Source: CAYRIY01 sp964424335 (lineage in GTDB: Bacteria; Bacillota; Limnochordia; DTU080; RSA5). From it: a stretch of DNA of 64,000 nucleotides. Below, one piece after another: positions 51,392 through 60,756 of the stretch. The notes below the pieces were generated by a model. The model made no database searches. It saw only the letters and a program-made list of their open reading frames with translations, and was not told where the DNA came from. Numbering within the stretch: the first letter of the stretch is position 1; each line of letters starts with the position of its first letter. The translations under genes and the position numbers were made by a program. Location of the stretch: NCBI GenBank assembly GCA_964424335.1, contig CAYRIY010000003.1, positions 1-64,000 of the forward strand, given 5' to 3'.

Positions 51392-53308
51392 GTGCCCAGG
51401 TTACTCGATTCGATCGACTCTCCCCAGGACTTAAAGGGATTGAGCATCGATCAACTGGAAAAACTCGCAAGCGAGATCAGGGAAGAGATGGTTGCAACGG
51501 TGTCTCGCACCGGAGGACATCTCGGCGCCAACCTGGGGGCGGTTGAGCTTACCATCGCTTTACATACAGTGCTTGACTCTCCCAAAGACAAGATTGTTTG
51601 GGACGTCGGCCACCAAGCCTACCCGCACAAACTGTTAACCGGGAGGAGAGACCGCTTTCACACGCTCCGGCAGGAAGGTGGGATCAGCGGCTTTCCGAAG
51701 ATGGCCGAGAGTCCCCACGACGCCTTTGGCGTGGGTCACGCAGGCACCTCGATCTCAGCCGCGCTCGGCTACGCAGTCGCCCGAGACAGGTTGGGTGAGC
51801 GCTACGCCGTGGTGAGCGTAACGGGAGACGGCGCCCTCACGGCAGGTATGGCCTTTGAAGCGCTCAACAACGCGGGCGACCTTGGCGTTGACCTCGTGGT
51901 GATCATCAACGACAACGAGATGTCGATCGCGCCCAACGTGGGCGCTCTCTCAGCGTACCTCGCCCGAGTGCGGATGGACAAAAAGATCCGGCGAGCTCGT
52001 GATGAGATCGAAGGTCTCATAAAGCGAATTCCGGCGATCGGGGGCCCCGTGGTCAAGTCGGCCGAGCGCGTCAAGGAATCGCTTTTCAACATGATCTCGC
52101 CTGGCGCGTTCTTTGAGAGTTTGGGCTTTAGTTACTACGGCCCGATGGATGGCCACAACATTGCGGTGATGCAGCGGGTGATCCGTGACGCAATCGAGCG
52201 GGGCGGTCCCGTCTTGATCCACGCGGTCACCGAAAAGGGGCGCGGCTACGCGCCCGCCGAGAAAGACCCCGGCAAGATGCATGCGATGAAGCCGGCGGCG
52301 AATGCGACCGCGCCCAAAGTCGCGGCCGATCCTCCCCCGGTCAAGGCTCCTTCGTACAGCCAGGTCGTAGGTGACACCCTAATCGAGTTGACCAGGGAAG
52401 ATCCGCGCGTGGTGGGCATAACCGCCGCCATGCCCGATGGCACCGGGCTCGACCGTCTGGCGGCGGCGTTTCCTGACCGCTGCTTTGACGTCGGGATCGC
52501 CGAGCAGCATGCGGTGACATTTGCCGCAGGCCTTGCCTGCGCAGGGATGAAGCCGGTCGTCGCGATCTATTCAACCTTTTTGCAGCGTGGATACGATCAG
52601 TTGATCCACGATGTCTGCTTGCAGGACCTTCCCGTCACGTTCGCCATTGATCGGGCCGGACTCGTGGGCGACGACGGGCCGACGCACAACGGCACGTTCG
52701 ACATCGCTTACCTTCGCACCACGCCGAACATCGTCCTCATGGCGCCCAAGGACGAGAACGAATTGCGCCGCATGCTAAAGACGGCCGTTGATGCAGGCAG
52801 GCCGGCGGCCATTCGGTTTCCGAGGGGCTCAGGGCTCGGCGTCCCTCTCGACGAGCAATTGGAGCCGATTCCGATCGGCAAAGCCGAACTGTTGATGGAC
52901 GGCAATGACGTTGCGATTTTCGCGCTGGGAAGTATGGTGGCGCCCGCGCTCGAAGCAGCGAGGGCGCTCGCTGATGACGGCATCTCATGCGCGGTCGTCA
53001 ATGCCCGTTTTGTCAAACCGCTCGACGGAGAGCTCCTACGCGCGCTCGGCGAGTCGGTCGGCCGCATCGTCACGGTCGAGGAGCACGCGCTGGCGGGCGG
53101 GTTTGGCTCGGCGGTCCTTGAAGCGCTAAACGAAAGCGGATCGGAGGCGCGTGTGAAGCGCCTCGGCATTCCCGACATCTTTGTGGAACAAGCAAGTCCC
53201 GCTGCCCAGCTGGCTGCGTGCGGCCTCAATTCGAGGGGCATCCAGGCCGCGTGCCGCAGCCTGCTCCAATCGGAAGCTCCGGAGAAGGTGGCCACAGGAC
53301 GGGCCTAA
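51392..53308 (+). CDS. dxs: 1-deoxy-D-xylulose-5-phosphate synthase
   Basis: DXS (638 residues) joins pyruvate and glyceraldehyde 3-phosphate with TPP in the MEP isoprenoid pathway. It shows RTGGHLGANLGAVELTIALH, the TPP motif GDGALTAGMAFEALN with NDN, and the transketolase-like AEQHAVTFAAGLA and DRAGLVGDDGPTHNG. The GTG at 51392 has AGCGAGGAG upstream. A TTGACA at 51261 lacks a matching -10, so its own promoter is uncertain. Confidence 0.96.
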   Translation: MPRLLDSIDSPQDLKGLSIDQLEKLASEIREEMVATVSRTGGHLGANLGAVELTIALHTVLDSPKDKIVWDVGHQAYPHKLLTGRRDRFHTLRQEGGISGFPKMAESPHDAFGVGHAGTSISAALGYAVARDRLGERYAVVSVTGDGALTAGMAFEALNNAGDLGVDLVVIINDNEMSIAPNVGALSAYLARVRMDKKIRRARDEIEGLIKRIPAIGGPVVKSAERVKESLFNMISPGAFFESLGFSYYGPMDGHNIAVMQRVIRDAIERGGPVLIHAVTEKGRGYAPAEKDPGKMHAMKPAANATAPKVAADPPPVKAPSYSQVVGDTLIELTREDPRVVGITAAMPDGTGLDRLAAAFPDRCFDVGIAEQHAVTFAAGLACAGMKPVVAIYSTFLQRGYDQLIHDVCLQDLPVTFAIDRAGLVGDDGPTHNGTFDIAYLRTTPNIVLMAPKDENELRRMLKTAVDAGRPAAIRFPRGSGLGVPLDEQLEPIPIGKAELLMDGNDVAIFALGSMVAPALEAARALADDGISCAVVNARFVKPLDGELLRALGESVGRIVTVEEHALAGGFGSAVLEALNESGSEARVKRLGIPDIFVEQASPAAQLAACGLNSRGIQAACRSLLQSEAPEKVATGRA

Positions 53309-54126
53309 TGGGTAAAACTGCCAAAGAACGTCTCGATGAGGCGCTCGTGAACCAAGGCCTATTTCCAAGTCGTAGCAAGGCCAAGGCCGCAGTGATGGCC
53401 GGCATCGTCTATGTGAACGGAAAGCAGGTCGACAAGTCAGGCGTCCAAGTGGATCGCGATGCACGGATCGAAGTGCGGGGTCCGACGATTCCCTACGTGA
53501 GCCGGGGCGGACTAAAGCTGGCGGCGGCGCTGGATCGGTTCCATCTTTCGCCGCAGGGGAAAGTGTGCCTCGATGTGGGAGCCTCCACCGGAGGATTTAC
53601 TGACTGTCTCCTGCAGCGAGGGGCCCGCCTCGTGCATGCGGTCGACGTCGGATACGGGCAACTGGCGTGGTTGCTTAGGCAGGATGAACGAGTAGTCGTG
53701 TGGGAGCGGACAAACTTCCGCTATGTGACCCCGGAGCAAATATCCGGCATCGAGCTCGCCGCTGTCGACGTCTCGTTCATCTCCTTGAGGCTCATCCTGC
53801 CTGTCTTGCGGCGTTTGGTCGTGCCGGAGGCGGACGTTGTCACATTGATCAAGCCGCAATTTGAGGCGGGGCCTGATCGCGTCGGCAAGAAGGGGGTCGT
53901 CCGTAGCATGGACGTGCACATCGACGTACTGAGCGAGCTCCTTGAGTGGGCGCGAGCCGAAGCCGATTTCGAACCCCAAGGCCTTTGCCATTCGCCGATC
54001 ACCGGACCAGAAGGCAACATCGAGTTTCTCGCATGGTGGCGCCTTTCTCGATCATCAAAACGCGACGAATGGATCGACGTAGAAGGCGTCGTGCGCGAGG
54101 CGTGGGCCACACTTGGTGAACATTGA
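53308..54126 (+). CDS. tlyA: TlyA family rRNA 2'-O-methyltransferase (YqxC-like)
   Basis: The 272-residue protein has an N-terminal S4 RNA-binding domain (ERLDEALVNQGLFPSRSKAKAAV) and an FtsJ-like methyltransferase domain with DVGASTGGFTDCLLQRGA as the SAM motif. In mycobacteria TlyA methylates rRNA and affects capreomycin response; the Bacillus homologue's target is less clear. The ATG overlaps the dxs stop (TAATG). Confidence 0.93.
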   Translation: MGKTAKERLDEALVNQGLFPSRSKAKAAVMAGIVYVNGKQVDKSGVQVDRDARIEVRGPTIPYVSRGGLKLAAALDRFHLSPQGKVCLDVGASTGGFTDCLLQRGARLVHAVDVGYGQLAWLLRQDERVVVWERTNFRYVTPEQISGIELAAVDVSFISLRLILPVLRRLVVPEADVVTLIKPQFEAGPDRVGKKGVVRSMDVHIDVLSELLEWARAEADFEPQGLCHSPITGPEGNIEFLAWWRLSRSSKRDEWIDVEGVVREAWATLGEH

Positions 54127-54166
54127 CATTAACCGTTAAGATTCCCGCTAAGAGGGGGTGTCGCCA

Positions 54167-55012
54167 TTGTCTGCCATCGCGTTGCTTCCCCATTCTGGGA
54201 AACCGGCTGCTATGGATTTGGCGGCCGGGCTCATTTCCCACCTGGAACAACGAGCGATCGAAGTTTGGGTCGAACAAGACGCAGCAGAGAAGCTGGGCCG
54301 AAAAGACCTGGTCGCAGGCGATCAGGAGTTTGCCGCGTGCCTTGCTGCGATCGTGCTCGGGGGGGACGGGGCGTTTCTAAAGGCAGCCAGAACGGTAGCG
54401 CCCCTCGGCGTGCCGCTTCTTGGCGTGAATTTGGGGCACCTTGGCTTTTTGACCGCGGTCGAGCCCGCAGGCCTATTTGGCGCGCTCGAGCGGTTGCTTG
54501 AGGGAGATTACACGATCGAAGAGCGCCTCATGCTGAAGGCCTCGATCATCCGGTCCGGCGAGCGGATCGCATCTTTTTTCGGTTTAAACGATGCGGTGGT
54601 GACGCGGGGCGTCTTTCCCCGGGTGATCCAACTCGATACGTTTATCGATGACGCCTTTGTGGGCACGTTTTTGGCGGACGGCATGATCGTCTCCACGCCG
54701 ACCGGATCGACGGCGTACTCGCTCTCCGCCGGGGGGCCGATCTTGCATCCCCGCCTCGAGGCGCTCGTCGTCACCCCGATCTGTCCGCATACGGTAGGGG
54801 CGCGCACGTTGGTGACACGGCCCGACGAGCGCGTCAAGATCCGAATGACCAACGAGCGGACAGACGCGATGCTTACGGTCGATGGCCAAATTGCAGAAGC
54901 ACTGCGAAGCGGCGACGAGGTCGAAGTGACGCGGGCAGGAAAGCCCGCGCGCTTGGTTAATCTGAATGGGCGGAGTTTCTATGACCTCCTCCACAGTCGG
55001 CTTCTGCTATGA
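54167..55012 (+). CDS. nadK: NAD kinase
   Basis: NadK (281 residues) makes NADP from NAD. It has GGDG at residues 65-68, LGVNLGHLGFLT, the STPTGSTAYSLSAGGPI site and the C-terminal VDGQ. The TTG at 54167 lies 9 nt after AGAGGGGG; GTG at 54158 is too close to that site. Its place between tlyA and argR is usual for Bacillota outside the Bacillus core group. Confidence 0.93.
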   Translation: MSAIALLPHSGKPAAMDLAAGLISHLEQRAIEVWVEQDAAEKLGRKDLVAGDQEFAACLAAIVLGGDGAFLKAARTVAPLGVPLLGVNLGHLGFLTAVEPAGLFGALERLLEGDYTIEERLMLKASIIRSGERIASFFGLNDAVVTRGVFPRVIQLDTFIDDAFVGTFLADGMIVSTPTGSTAYSLSAGGPILHPRLEALVVTPICPHTVGARTLVTRPDERVKIRMTNERTDAMLTVDGQIAEALRSGDEVEVTRAGKPARLVNLNGRSFYDLLHSRLLL

Positions 55013-55036
55013 AGTCCCGCCAAGAAGGAAGAGAGC

Positions 55037-55513
55037 ATGAAAGATTCCCGGCACCAAGCTATCTTGTCGATCATTCGTGAAAGCGACGTGCGCACCCAGG
55101 AGGAACTCGCAAGCGCTTTGCGCGAGCGCGGCTTTGAGGTGACGCAGGCCACCGTCTCACGGGACGTACGTGAGCTAGGCGTTGTGAAGGTCGCTTCCAA
55201 AGACGGCGGCTACCGGTATGCCGTGCCGCCCACTCCGCTTCCGCCCGACGCGCTCGGCCGGGTGCAAAAAACCTTTCACGACTACGTTAGGGATGTAACA
55301 TTCTCCGGCAACTTGCTTGTGATCAAGACACAGCCCGGCAGTGCGATGGTAGTGGCGGCGGCCCTCGACGCCCTAAACCTCGAGGGCGTCGCCGGCACGA
55401 TCGCAGGCGACGACGCCGTCTTGGTCGTCGCGAAGGACGGGAGGCCTTCCCCTGCGGACGGAGCCGCGACGGAGCTATACGAGCGCTTCTTGGAGTGGCG
55501 GCGCGAGCCATAG
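55037..55513 (+). CDS. argR: Arginine repressor ArgR/AhrC
   Basis: ArgR (158 residues) represses arginine synthesis genes with arginine. The N-terminal winged helix reads RQEAILSI-like (HQAILSIIRESDVRTQEEL, VTQATVSRDVRELGVVKV), and the C-terminal domain holds the arginine-binding GTIAGDDAVLVV with its Asp pair. The ATG has GGAAGAGAGC upstream. The argR-recN order is conserved. Confidence 0.95.
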   Translation: MKDSRHQAILSIIRESDVRTQEELASALRERGFEVTQATVSRDVRELGVVKVASKDGGYRYAVPPTPLPPDALGRVQKTFHDYVRDVTFSGNLLVIKTQPGSAMVVAAALDALNLEGVAGTIAGDDAVLVVAKDGRPSPADGAATELYERFLEWRREP

Positions 55514-55543
55514 AAACGCGAAAGCAGGGAGGGAGCCGGTGCA

Positions 55544-57271
55544 GTGCTGCATGAACTCCACATCGAAGATTTCGCCCTTGCCCGCCTTGTCGACGTCGAG
55601 TTCGCGCCTGGCTTCAACGTCTTGACAGGAGAGACCGGAGCGGGAAAGTCGATTCTGATCGATGCCGTTCAAGCGGCGATCGGCGGGCGCGTGAGCGCGG
55701 GCGATGTGCGGCAGGGCAGCGAGCGCGCGCGCATCGAGGCGTCGTTCTCGCTTTCCCCTGGGATGATCGATTCGGAAGCCTTGGACGCGTTCGCGATTGA
55801 AGGCGACGACACGCTGATCTTGTCGCGTGAGATCCCCACCGAAGGGCGAAACAAGTGCCGTATCAACGGGCGGCTTGCAAATGCCTCACAACTAGCGGAG
55901 GTAGGCGGGCGTCTCGTAGAAGTGCACGGTCAGCACGATGCCCATGCGCTGGTTGCCGTCGCGCGCCACATCGACCTGCTCGACGCGCTGGGCGGCGAAA
56001 AGCTGCGGCAATTGCGGGAAACGGTGGCCGGCAATGTGGCCCGCCGCCGCTCGATTCTCGCGGAGATCGAACGTCTCGAAGAGGGCGAGCGGGATCGGGC
56101 GAGGCGAGAAGACCTCCTAGCCTATCAAATCGATGAAATTGCCGCCGCGCGTTTGGAGCTCGGTGAAGACGCTGCGCTCGAGGCGGAGCGCGGGCGACTC
56201 GCTCACGCCGAGCGGCTTGCCCACGGCGCCAGAGAAGTCTATAGCGCCCTGTACGAAGGCGACGGCGGCCACCTCTCCGCACTGGATCTGATCGGTGCTG
56301 CGAGCGACCGTTTGATGTCGATCTCGGAGTACGATTCATCGCTCGTGCCGCTGCTCGAAGAGCTTCAATCAGCCATGGCGAGCCTCCAAGAGGTGGCACG
56401 GGAGATTCGTCGCTATGGCGAAGACGTCACCTACGATCCGGAGCGACTTGCGGAAGTCGAAGAACGGCTCGAACTCATCAGCAGGCTCAAACGGAAGTAC
56501 GGCGATGGGATCGACGAAATCCTGGAGTTTGCCGCATCCGCCCAAAGAGAGCTCGACGAGGTGACGAGCGCATCTGATCGCATCAAGGCGCTTAAAGCTG
56601 AGCTCAAGACGTTGGACGACGCCTTGCGCCAGCAGGTGAGCGACTTGTCGCTCCTCAGGCAAAAGACGGCGCAGCAGGTGAGCGGAATGGTCGAGGCCAG
56701 GCTGCGATACCTCCAAATGCCTGACGCCCAGTTTCAAGTCTCGATCACGCGCCGCGAGGACCCCGAAGGGATCGAGATTGGCGGTGACATGGTTCGCCTG
56801 GGTAGCTTTGGCATCGATCACGTCGAGTTTCTCTTTTCCGCCAATCGGGGTGAGAGTCCAAGGCCGCTCGCCAAGATCGCATCCGGCGGCGAAATGTCGC
56901 GGGTGATGCTTGCGATCAAGGCAGCCCTTGCAGAAGTGGAGCGCACCCCGACGCTCATTTTTGACGAGGTCGACGCGGGGATCGGAGGAGAGACGGCTCA
57001 ACGAGTGGGCGACACCCTTGCCGAGCTTGCACGGGGACGCCAGGTGCTCGTCGTCACGCACCTTGCCCAGATTGCCGCCAAAGCCGACCAACACTTCGTG
57101 GTCGAGAAATCGTCCGATGGAGACCGGACGACGGTGAACGTGCGCCTCGTTGAGGGCGAAGAGCGCGTGCGGGAACTTGCTCGCATGCTGGATGGAAAGG
57201 CGACGGATGCGAGCTTCAAGCATGCCAAGGCGCTGCTCGAGCTGGCCGCCGAAGGCAAGTCCTCCAGCTAA
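55544..57271 (+). CDS. recN: DNA repair protein RecN
   Basis: RecN (575 residues) is an SMC-like ATPase that gathers broken DNA ends. It has Walker A GETGAGKSILIDAV (about residues 30-43), a long coiled-coil centre, the ABC signature SGGEMSRVMLAIKAAL and Walker B PTLIFDEVDAGIGGETAQRV. The GTG at 55544 has GGGAGGGAGCC upstream. spoIVB and spo0A follow, as in Bacillus. Confidence 0.96.
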   Translation: MLHELHIEDFALARLVDVEFAPGFNVLTGETGAGKSILIDAVQAAIGGRVSAGDVRQGSERARIEASFSLSPGMIDSEALDAFAIEGDDTLILSREIPTEGRNKCRINGRLANASQLAEVGGRLVEVHGQHDAHALVAVARHIDLLDALGGEKLRQLRETVAGNVARRRSILAEIERLEEGERDRARREDLLAYQIDEIAAARLELGEDAALEAERGRLAHAERLAHGAREVYSALYEGDGGHLSALDLIGAASDRLMSISEYDSSLVPLLEELQSAMASLQEVAREIRRYGEDVTYDPERLAEVEERLELISRLKRKYGDGIDEILEFAASAQRELDEVTSASDRIKALKAELKTLDDALRQQVSDLSLLRQKTAQQVSGMVEARLRYLQMPDAQFQVSITRREDPEGIEIGGDMVRLGSFGIDHVEFLFSANRGESPRPLAKIASGGEMSRVMLAIKAALAEVERTPTLIFDEVDAGIGGETAQRVGDTLAELARGRQVLVVTHLAQIAAKADQHFVVEKSSDGDRTTVNVRLVEGEERVRELARMLDGKATDASFKHAKALLELAAEGKSSS

Positions 57272-57345
57272 AACACATGGTGTGCGTCAAAATCGACGGG
57301 CAACCTAGGGCGTAGATTCTCTGGTCCCTAGGAGTGGTTAGCCCA

Positions 57346-58695
57346 ATGAAGCCACGGCAGCGCCGGCGGCTCATCGCCGCCGGTCTATTTTGTCTCATCG
57401 CGGCATTGGCCGCGCCCCAAGTCAACGTTTTGCTCTCCTTTCCCGACCAGCTCCGAGTGTTCCCCGGTCAATCCTTTCACTTTGATGTGGGTCCCCTCTT
57501 CAGCGTGGCCACGATTCCGTGGGATGAGAAGGGGCCGGGAACCGAACCTTCGGGCAGCGACGATTCGAGTGCTGCAAATGATGCCCCGATCACACCCCAA
57601 GCGACCGATGAATACGGCGTCGAACTCCGTCTCCTTGGATTACTCCCCGTTCAGCGAGCGAAGGTCTCGGTCGTGCCCCAGATCGAAGTGGTGCCATCCG
57701 GACAGGCGGTCGGCATCCTGCTTAGTCAACAAGGCCTCATCGTCGTGCGCACCGTTCCGGTTTCGACTCGTTTCGGCGCCGAGGTGTCTCCCGCTCGCGA
57801 CGCTGGAATACTTCCCGGAGACATTCTGATCAGCGCCGGTGGGACGCCGATTCATCATCCGCTCGACCTTCAAGGCCTAGCCGAGTATTACGGCCGGCGC
57901 AACCGACCTCTTAGCATAACACTGCTCAGAAAAGGGATCGAGGTGCAGACCCAGGTGATCCCTGCGCCGAGGGATGTTACGGGCCCAAGTGAGGCGGAGT
58001 ACGCGCTCGGTCTGCAACTAAAGGATCCGGCAGCAGGCGTGGGGACGCTCACGTTTTGGGATCCCGTGGGCGGGGCGTATGGAGCGCTCGGTCACATGGT
58101 CACGGAGGGGGGAGAGGCGCTGGCGCTCGGGGCCGGGCGCATCGTTCCGGCAGTGATTCACGGGATCCAGCCGGGCATGCGGGGACGCCCCGGTGAAAAG
58201 ATCGGGCTTTTCGGAAGCGGCGCCTCGCTCGGCGTGATTGAGAAAAACACGGCATTTGGCATCTTCGGGCACCTCGATCAAGCGGCCATGGGTTTGTTGG
58301 TCAGCGCAGACCGAAAGGCCGTCCCTGTGGCCCTGGCGCACGAAGTCCGAACGGGAAAAGCCGAGATCCTAACGGTTGTGGAAGGCGACGAAGTGCGCTC
58401 CTTCGAGGTGGAGATCATCGAGGTCGAACGGCAATCCCGCCCCACGGGCAAAGGGCTCGTGATCGAAGTCACCGATCCTGAGCTCATTGCTCGCACCAAC
58501 GGCATCGTCCAAGGCATGAGCGGCAGCCCCATCCTGCAGGACGGCAAACTCGTCGGTGCGATCACCCACGTCTTTATCAACAACCCTCGCCGCGGCTTCG
58601 GCGTGCTGGCGGAGTGGATGGTGTATGAGGCGGGCCTGACCGAGTGGCGCGACGTGCAGCGCTCGCAAGCTACGATCACGGATCTCGCCGGATAA
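57346..58695 (+). CDS. spoIVB: SpoIVB serine peptidase
   Basis: SpoIVB (449 residues) is made in the forespore and signals across the inner membrane to trigger pro-sigma-K processing. It has an N-terminal membrane segment (about residues 8-26), a PDZ domain (about 135-215, with GILPGDILISAGGTPI) and the S55 peptidase domain with the catalytic Ser in VQGMSGSPILQDGKLVGAI. Its target sigma-K is encoded in this window. I chose the ATG at 57346 (AGGAG 11 nt upstream) over the GTG at 57334. Confidence 0.94.
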   Translation: MKPRQRRRLIAAGLFCLIAALAAPQVNVLLSFPDQLRVFPGQSFHFDVGPLFSVATIPWDEKGPGTEPSGSDDSSAANDAPITPQATDEYGVELRLLGLLPVQRAKVSVVPQIEVVPSGQAVGILLSQQGLIVVRTVPVSTRFGAEVSPARDAGILPGDILISAGGTPIHHPLDLQGLAEYYGRRNRPLSITLLRKGIEVQTQVIPAPRDVTGPSEAEYALGLQLKDPAAGVGTLTFWDPVGGAYGALGHMVTEGGEALALGAGRIVPAVIHGIQPGMRGRPGEKIGLFGSGASLGVIEKNTAFGIFGHLDQAAMGLLVSADRKAVPVALAHEVRTGKAEILTVVEGDEVRSFEVEIIEVERQSRPTGKGLVIEVTDPELIARTNGIVQGMSGSPILQDGKLVGAITHVFINNPRRGFGVLAEWMVYEAGLTEWRDVQRSQATITDLAG

Positions 58696-58699
58696 CTAT

Positions 58700-58729
58700 G
58701 CAGGATTGCCCATAGTCGTGAGCGAAAAA
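58700..58729 (+). promoter_or_regulatory. Possible sigma-H promoter of spo0A
   Basis: GCAGGATTG (58700-58708) resembles the sigma-H -35 (RNAGGAWWW), and GCGAAAAA (58722-58729) resembles the -10 (RNGAATWW) with 13 nt between. One -10 base is off and the spacing is slightly long. B. subtilis spo0A has a sigma-H promoter here. Confidence 0.3.
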
Positions 58730-58761
58730 CAACACGTTGCGCCAAACGGGGGTGGTTCATT

Positions 58762-59526
58762 TTGGCTGAAAAGGTCAGGATCTTGATTGCCGACGACAAT
58801 AAGGAATTTTGCGAACTCGTGGGCCAGATGATCGACTCCCAAGATGACATGGTCTGCATCGGGTGCGTTCACGATGGGCAGTCTGCGGTGCTCGCCGCAA
58901 AGGAAATGGCGCCGGACCTCGTCATCCTGGACCACGTCATGCCGGTGCTTGACGGCATAGGCGTGCTCGAATCGGTGCGCGCCTTCGAAGATCGCCCCCG
59001 CATCTTGATGCTCACGGCGTTTGGCCAAGAGCACTTGATCCAGCGCGCCGCCGAACTCGGCGTCGACTATTACTTGATGAAACCGTTCGACTTTCCCACA
59101 TTGATCCAGCGCATTCGTCAAATATGCAACCCAAGCATCGCTCGCACGACCTTCCAAGATGAGAAGCGGCGACAGCAAATCGAAAAGCAGGTCGCCCAGT
59201 TGCTCTCGGCGCTCGGCGTGCCGCCACATTTCAAAGGGTATACGTACCTGCGGGATGCCATCACATCGGTCGTCCTCGACCCCGATCTTCTGGGCGCGGT
59301 CACCACCGAGCTCTATCCGCAAGTCGCCAAGCAGCGCAACACCACGTCGACCAAAGTTGAGCGCGCCATCCGGCATGCGATCGAATCGACCTGGATGAGG
59401 GGCAACTTACAGTTTATCGACGAGCTCTTTGCCCACACGGTCGACGCAGACAAAGGAAAGCCTACCAACTCTTCGTTTATCGCTCGGCTCGCGGACCACG
59501 TGCGCCTCGAGCTGGTCGCGAGTTAG
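58762..59526 (+). CDS. spo0A: Sporulation master regulator Spo0A
   Basis: Spo0A (254 residues) is the response regulator that starts sporulation. The receiver has the acidic pocket Asp11-Asp12, the phosphorylated Asp57 (VILDHVMP) and the Lys of YYLMKPFDF. The C-terminal effector domain has GVPPHFKGYTYLRDAI and the DNA-recognition stretch KQRNTTSTKVERAIRHAIE. The TTG at 58762 has CGGGGGTGG upstream. A terminator follows. Confidence 0.96.
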   Translation: MAEKVRILIADDNKEFCELVGQMIDSQDDMVCIGCVHDGQSAVLAAKEMAPDLVILDHVMPVLDGIGVLESVRAFEDRPRILMLTAFGQEHLIQRAAELGVDYYLMKPFDFPTLIQRIRQICNPSIARTTFQDEKRRQQIEKQVAQLLSALGVPPHFKGYTYLRDAITSVVLDPDLLGAVTTELYPQVAKQRNTTSTKVERAIRHAIESTWMRGNLQFIDELFAHTVDADKGKPTNSSFIARLADHVRLELVAS

Positions 59527-59586
59527 ACCAACACCTTCAGGAAGCTTTTAATCCCAGGATAGCCCGGCGAATCGAGGAGCGATACT

Positions 59587-59617
59587 AAAGGAAGAGGCAA
59601 GCAGCCTCTTCCTTTTT
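59587..59617 (+). terminator. Intrinsic terminator after spo0A
   Basis: AAAGGAAGAGGC (59587-59598) pairs perfectly with GCCTCTTCCTTT (59604-59615) over AAGCA, running into five T. The reverse strand also has an A-rich flank, but no gene faces it. Confidence 0.93.
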
Positions 59618-59640
59618 GTCGGTTAGGGGGGCATTCCGCC

Positions 59641-60756
59641 TTGCGTGGCAGTGTGAGGTTGGGCCGCAAGACCAAAGACCTCGTCGCCGCTCTCGCCCCG
59701 GGAGAGATCGCCGTCATCGCGCACGAGGATCTCGACGAGTTGGCAGCTCGGGGACTGATCGGCGCCAAAGTACAGGCGGTGATCAACGCGCGGCGTTCGA
59801 TAAGCGGGCGATATCCCAACCCCGGTCCGCTCCTGCTTGCCCAGGCCTCGATTCCGATCGTCGACGCGGTAGGCGACGAGCTCTTTGAGCTGTTGCATGA
59901 CGGAGACGTGGTCGAAATCGTCGACGGCCGGATCGTTCGGGACGAGACGCCGATTGCGAAGGGCGAAGTCCTCACCAAAAATGCGATCGACGAGCTCATG
60001 CGGCAGGCCAAGGCAAATGTAGTCAAAGAGATCGAGCGGTTCGTCGAAAACACGATCGAGTACGCGGAACGAGAGAAAGAGCTCGTGCTCGGCGCCGTCA
60101 GCTTCCCGCTGCTCAAGACAAGGATCGAGGATCGGCCGGTGCTTATTGTCGTGCGCGGGCGCGGATACAAAGACGACCTCGCGGCCATCGGATCGTACAT
60201 CGAGGAGATCAAACCGGCGCTGATCGGCGTCGACGGGGGGGCGGACGCCCTCATGGAGGCGGGTTACCGTCCGGACATCGTGATCGGCGACATGGACAGC
60301 GTCAGCGATCGCGCCTTGCGGGCGGCTGTCGAACTCGTGGTCCACGCTTATCCGGACGGAAGGGCTCCGGGCCTTGAGCGGATCGAGCGTTTGGGCCTGG
60401 GGGCACATGTCGTGCCCTCGATCGGAACGAGTGAGGATGTCGCCTTGTTGATGGCGTACGAGCTTGGGGCAAACGTGATCGTGGCGGTGGGAACCCATTC
60501 CAACATCGTCGACTTTCTCGAAAAAGGGCGCGCCGGCATGGCGAGCACCTTTCTCGTAAGGTTGAAAGTGGGAAGCATTCTTGTCGATGCAAAAGGACTT
60601 AGTCAGGTGTACAAAGGCAGGCCGCGGGGAAAATACCCTATGCTGGTCCTCCTTGCAGCGCTTGCGCCGACGCTCGTGGTCGCGAGTTTGAGCGAGCCGG
60701 TAGGACGGTGGATTCGCATGTTTGTGCTCTATCTCCGCCTTTCGCTTAACTTTTGA
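59641..60756 (+). CDS. steA: SteA-like septal protein with thiamine-pyrophosphokinase-like fold
   Basis: The 371-residue protein matches SteA. It has an N-terminal domain, a central thiamine-pyrophosphokinase-like domain (LIGVDGGADALMEAGYRPDIVIGDMDSVSD, in outline GVDGGAD and GDMDSVSD) and a C-terminal membrane segment (about residues 330-350). In corynebacteria SteA acts at the division septum with SteB, whose gene follows with a 4-nt overlap. The TTG at 59641 has GGGGGGC upstream. The enzymatic activity, if any, is unknown. Confidence 0.85.
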   Translation: MRGSVRLGRKTKDLVAALAPGEIAVIAHEDLDELAARGLIGAKVQAVINARRSISGRYPNPGPLLLAQASIPIVDAVGDELFELLHDGDVVEIVDGRIVRDETPIAKGEVLTKNAIDELMRQAKANVVKEIERFVENTIEYAEREKELVLGAVSFPLLKTRIEDRPVLIVVRGRGYKDDLAAIGSYIEEIKPALIGVDGGADALMEAGYRPDIVIGDMDSVSDRALRAAVELVVHAYPDGRAPGLERIERLGLGAHVVPSIGTSEDVALLMAYELGANVIVAVGTHSNIVDFLEKGRAGMASTFLVRLKVGSILVDAKGLSQVYKGRPRGKYPMLVLLAALAPTLVVASLSEPVGRWIRMFVLYLRLSLNF